Shown piece by piece: positions 5,085-6,416 of a stretch of DNA of 6,416 nucleotides; position 1 is the first letter of the stretch; each line of letters begins with the position of its first letter. The notes beneath the pieces were generated by a model that worked only from the letters and a program-made list of their open reading frames with translations, was not told the origin of the DNA and did not search any database. The DNA is from Chloroflexota bacterium (GTDB lineage Bacteria > Chloroflexota > Anaerolineae > Anaerolineales > UBA4823): assembly GCA_012798185.1 (NCBI GenBank), contig JAAZNS010000004.1:1-6416 (forward strand), in the 5' to 3' direction. Both the position numbers and the translations under genes were made by a program.

Positions 5085-5771
5085 ATGGATTCGAAACGAA
5101 TACTTTGGGTTCTAGTTATTGGATTGCTATTGATCATAGGGGTGATGGTTTTTTCGGGCTTATATATGGTGCGCGAGAGTATGCAGCGTGCGGAACAGGC
5201 GATTCGTCCGGTAAGTGACCTTACCAGTAATGTGGCAACACAGGTTGCTCAGGTGCTGCATCCAACACCGACAGTATTGCCCGATCCGGTAACGATCATT
5301 CACAGTGTACGCTCAATGGCACGCCTGGAAACCATCCAATACACTGTAGAGAAAATTATTACTGCAGAAACTGGGCAGGGTTCTTTTGGTTTTCTATTTG
5401 GTGACAAGTTGATCCTGGTGGCGCATGGGATAGTCATCGCTGGGATTGATTTGGAGAAAATCACCGCCGATGATATGTGGCTGCAAAAAGGGGTTTTATA
5501 TGTAAAATTGCCCGATGCTGAGGTGTTTGTGGCAACTTTGGATAACTCGAAATCTTATATTTATAATCGTGAAACGGGAATATTAACGCATGGCAGTGTC
5601 GATTTGGAAACCACAGCCCGGCGAGCAGCCGAAGAAGAGATTAAAAAAGCAGCCATCACCGATGGGATTCTGGCTCAGGCAGATACGAATGCCAAATTGT
5701 ATCTCGAGCGGTTATTCTTGCAGCTTGGTTATCCCGATGTGATATTTATCGATTCGACGCCACATAAATAA
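5085..5771 (+). CDS. DUF4230 membrane-anchored protein
   Basis: The 228-residue product has a short basic N-terminus (MDSKR), one hydrophobic membrane helix at about 6-25 (ILWVLVIGLLLIIGVMVFSG) and a mainly extracytoplasmic remainder, so it is likely anchored in the membrane with its C-terminus outside. A helical, Ala/Gln-rich stretch follows, then a Pro-rich linker (HPTPTVLPDP) and the DUF4230 domain, recognised by RLETIQYTVEKIITAE, GFLFGDKLILVAHG and VIAGIDLEKI. The C-terminal helix region (ARRAAEEEIKKAA) is charged and precedes a final strand. The family function is unknown. The ATG at 5085 is chosen because a TATAAT box lies just upstream and the membrane helix begins close after it. In-frame upstream starts (TTG 4983, ATG 5040) would add residues unlike a signal anchor. 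The stop lies 11 bp from that of the convergent ligase gene. Confidence 0.9.
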   Translation: MDSKRILWVLVIGLLLIIGVMVFSGLYMVRESMQRAEQAIRPVSDLTSNVATQVAQVLHPTPTVLPDPVTIIHSVRSMARLETIQYTVEKIITAETGQGSFGFLFGDKLILVAHGIVIAGIDLEKITADDMWLQKGVLYVKLPDAEVFVATLDNSKSYIYNRETGILTHGSVDLETTARRAAEEEIKKAAITDGILAQADTNAKLYLERLFLQLGYPDVIFIDSTPHK

Positions 5772-5782
5772 CAAGATCAAGT

Positions 5783-6416
5783 TCAGGTTTTTTCCAGCCA
5801 TTGGGGATTAGCATATTTTTCGGACATCAGGGTTTCAGCCCGCTCCAACTCATTTTCGGTCGGTTCTCCTGAGATTAGTTTCAGATTCAATGCTTTTTCG
5901 AAAGCAGTGCAAAAAACGCGGGCAACTTCATCCCATGCAACATGTTTTTTAGCGACACTTTCCAGAGTTGCAGCTCGGTTAAGTAGGCGTTCGGCTGCAT
6001 TGAGTCGATCCGAATCGCTGGCGTATATTAGCACCTGGGTGATGCGGGTAAGATCGCCCCATAATGGAAACGAGCCGTGCTGTAAAACACCTTCTTTACG
6101 GCGAGCCTGAGCGCTGCCAATCAATTTTTTCCCCTGCACAGTAATCTCATAATTCGAAGGAACTTCGAAACAAATCGGCTGTATTGGCATCGATCCATTG
6201 CTGTTTTGAAGGGGGATTTGAGACAATGATGAATTTTGATTTACCTGCGGTTTTTCACGGGCTTCGGCTGGCACACCAAGAAGGTGTAAAGCAAGCAGCA
6301 ACGCTTGAGAGAGCTGCCGATAACTTTCTAGCACACTGCCTGCCAACCGCGGTTCATCAAGCGGGCCGCACACGGAGTAGGTCAGCTCATCCGTGTGCAG
6401 GATAGCGCGACCTCCG
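5783..6416 (-). CDS. Lipoate-protein ligase A / LipM-type octanoyltransferase family protein, N-terminus cut by window edge
   Basis: The reading frame is open to the right edge, giving 210 visible residues; about the first 70 of a usual 250-280 should lie outside. The visible part begins GGRAILHTDELTYS, the substrate-pocket motif of this family, and continues to CFEVPSNYEI at 82-91 and GKKLIGSAQARR at 95-106, then QHGSFPL. This fits the biotin/lipoate A/B ligase fold, which loads lipoate or octanoate onto lipoyl domains of GcvH or 2-oxoacid dehydrogenases. K97 corresponds to the conserved ligase lysine. C82 lies where Bacillus LipM, an octanoyl-ACP transferase, has its catalytic cysteine, so a transferase role is plausible. 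A polar, Asn/Gln/Ser-rich insert lies at about 55-78. A GTG at 6373 could be read as a start but cannot be the real one, because the GGRA motif lies before it. Confidence 0.93.
   Translation of the reverse strand, partial: GGRAILHTDELTYSVCGPLDEPRLAGSVLESYRQLSQALLLALHLLGVPAEAREKPQVNQNSSLSQIPLQNSNGSMPIQPICFEVPSNYEITVQGKKLIGSAQARRKEGVLQHGSFPLWGDLTRITQVLIYASDSDRLNAAERLLNRAATLESVAKKHVAWDEVARVFCTAFEKALNLKLISGEPTENELERAETLMSEKYANPQWLEKT

Noticed and set aside
4928..5137. Minus-strand open frame of 69 codons across the divergent gap
   Set aside because: AT-driven, Lys/Ser/Tyr-rich sequence with no family resemblance and no ribosome site; it overlaps the DUF4230 start and its promoter.

Overview
The window looks like an ordinary chromosomal stretch of a bacterium. 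The gene families (a LipM/LplA-like ligase with a GGRA motif, a DUF4230 membrane-anchored protein, a catalytically atypical SDR, a DUF503 protein, an MscL with a zinc-ribbon tail) and the moderate base composition with AT-rich gaps resemble Chloroflexota of the Anaerolineae type. This placement is an inference from family resemblance; no rRNA or other decisive marker is present.

Layout from left to right: seven of the nine genes lie on the minus strand in a row from 4773 down to 1. In transcription order they are a DUF503 (YlxP-like) protein, an SDR oxidoreductase, a small PD-(D/E)XK nuclease with four cysteines placed for a metal cluster, an unrecognised helical protein resembling an alpha/alpha-toroid (terpene-cyclase-like fold), a signal-less M23-type metallopeptidase, the mechanosensitive channel MscL, and a chloramphenicol-phosphotransferase-like kinase cut by the left edge. 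The close pairs SDR/nuclease (12 bp gap) and mscL/kinase (25 bp gap) are probably co-transcribed; the other gaps are 75 to about 366 bp. On the right, a DUF4230 protein is transcribed on the plus strand, divergent from DUF503. It converges with the C-terminal part of a lipoate/octanoate ligase-family gene on the minus strand, cut by the right edge.

The gaps hold the main non-coding signals. The divergent gap (4774-5084) carries a 16-bp inverted repeat followed by a short T-run, and a perfect TATAAT that ends six bases before the DUF4230 ATG, suggesting a leaderless transcript. A 13-base sequence is shared by two gaps, and its core is present in a third. No CRISPR array, insertion sequence, tRNA, rRNA or phage gene was seen. 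I do not see a coherent new multi-gene system. The neighbours are a mix of housekeeping and poorly characterised genes, and the best leads are the orphan nuclease, the inverted repeat and the unknown toroid-like protein.
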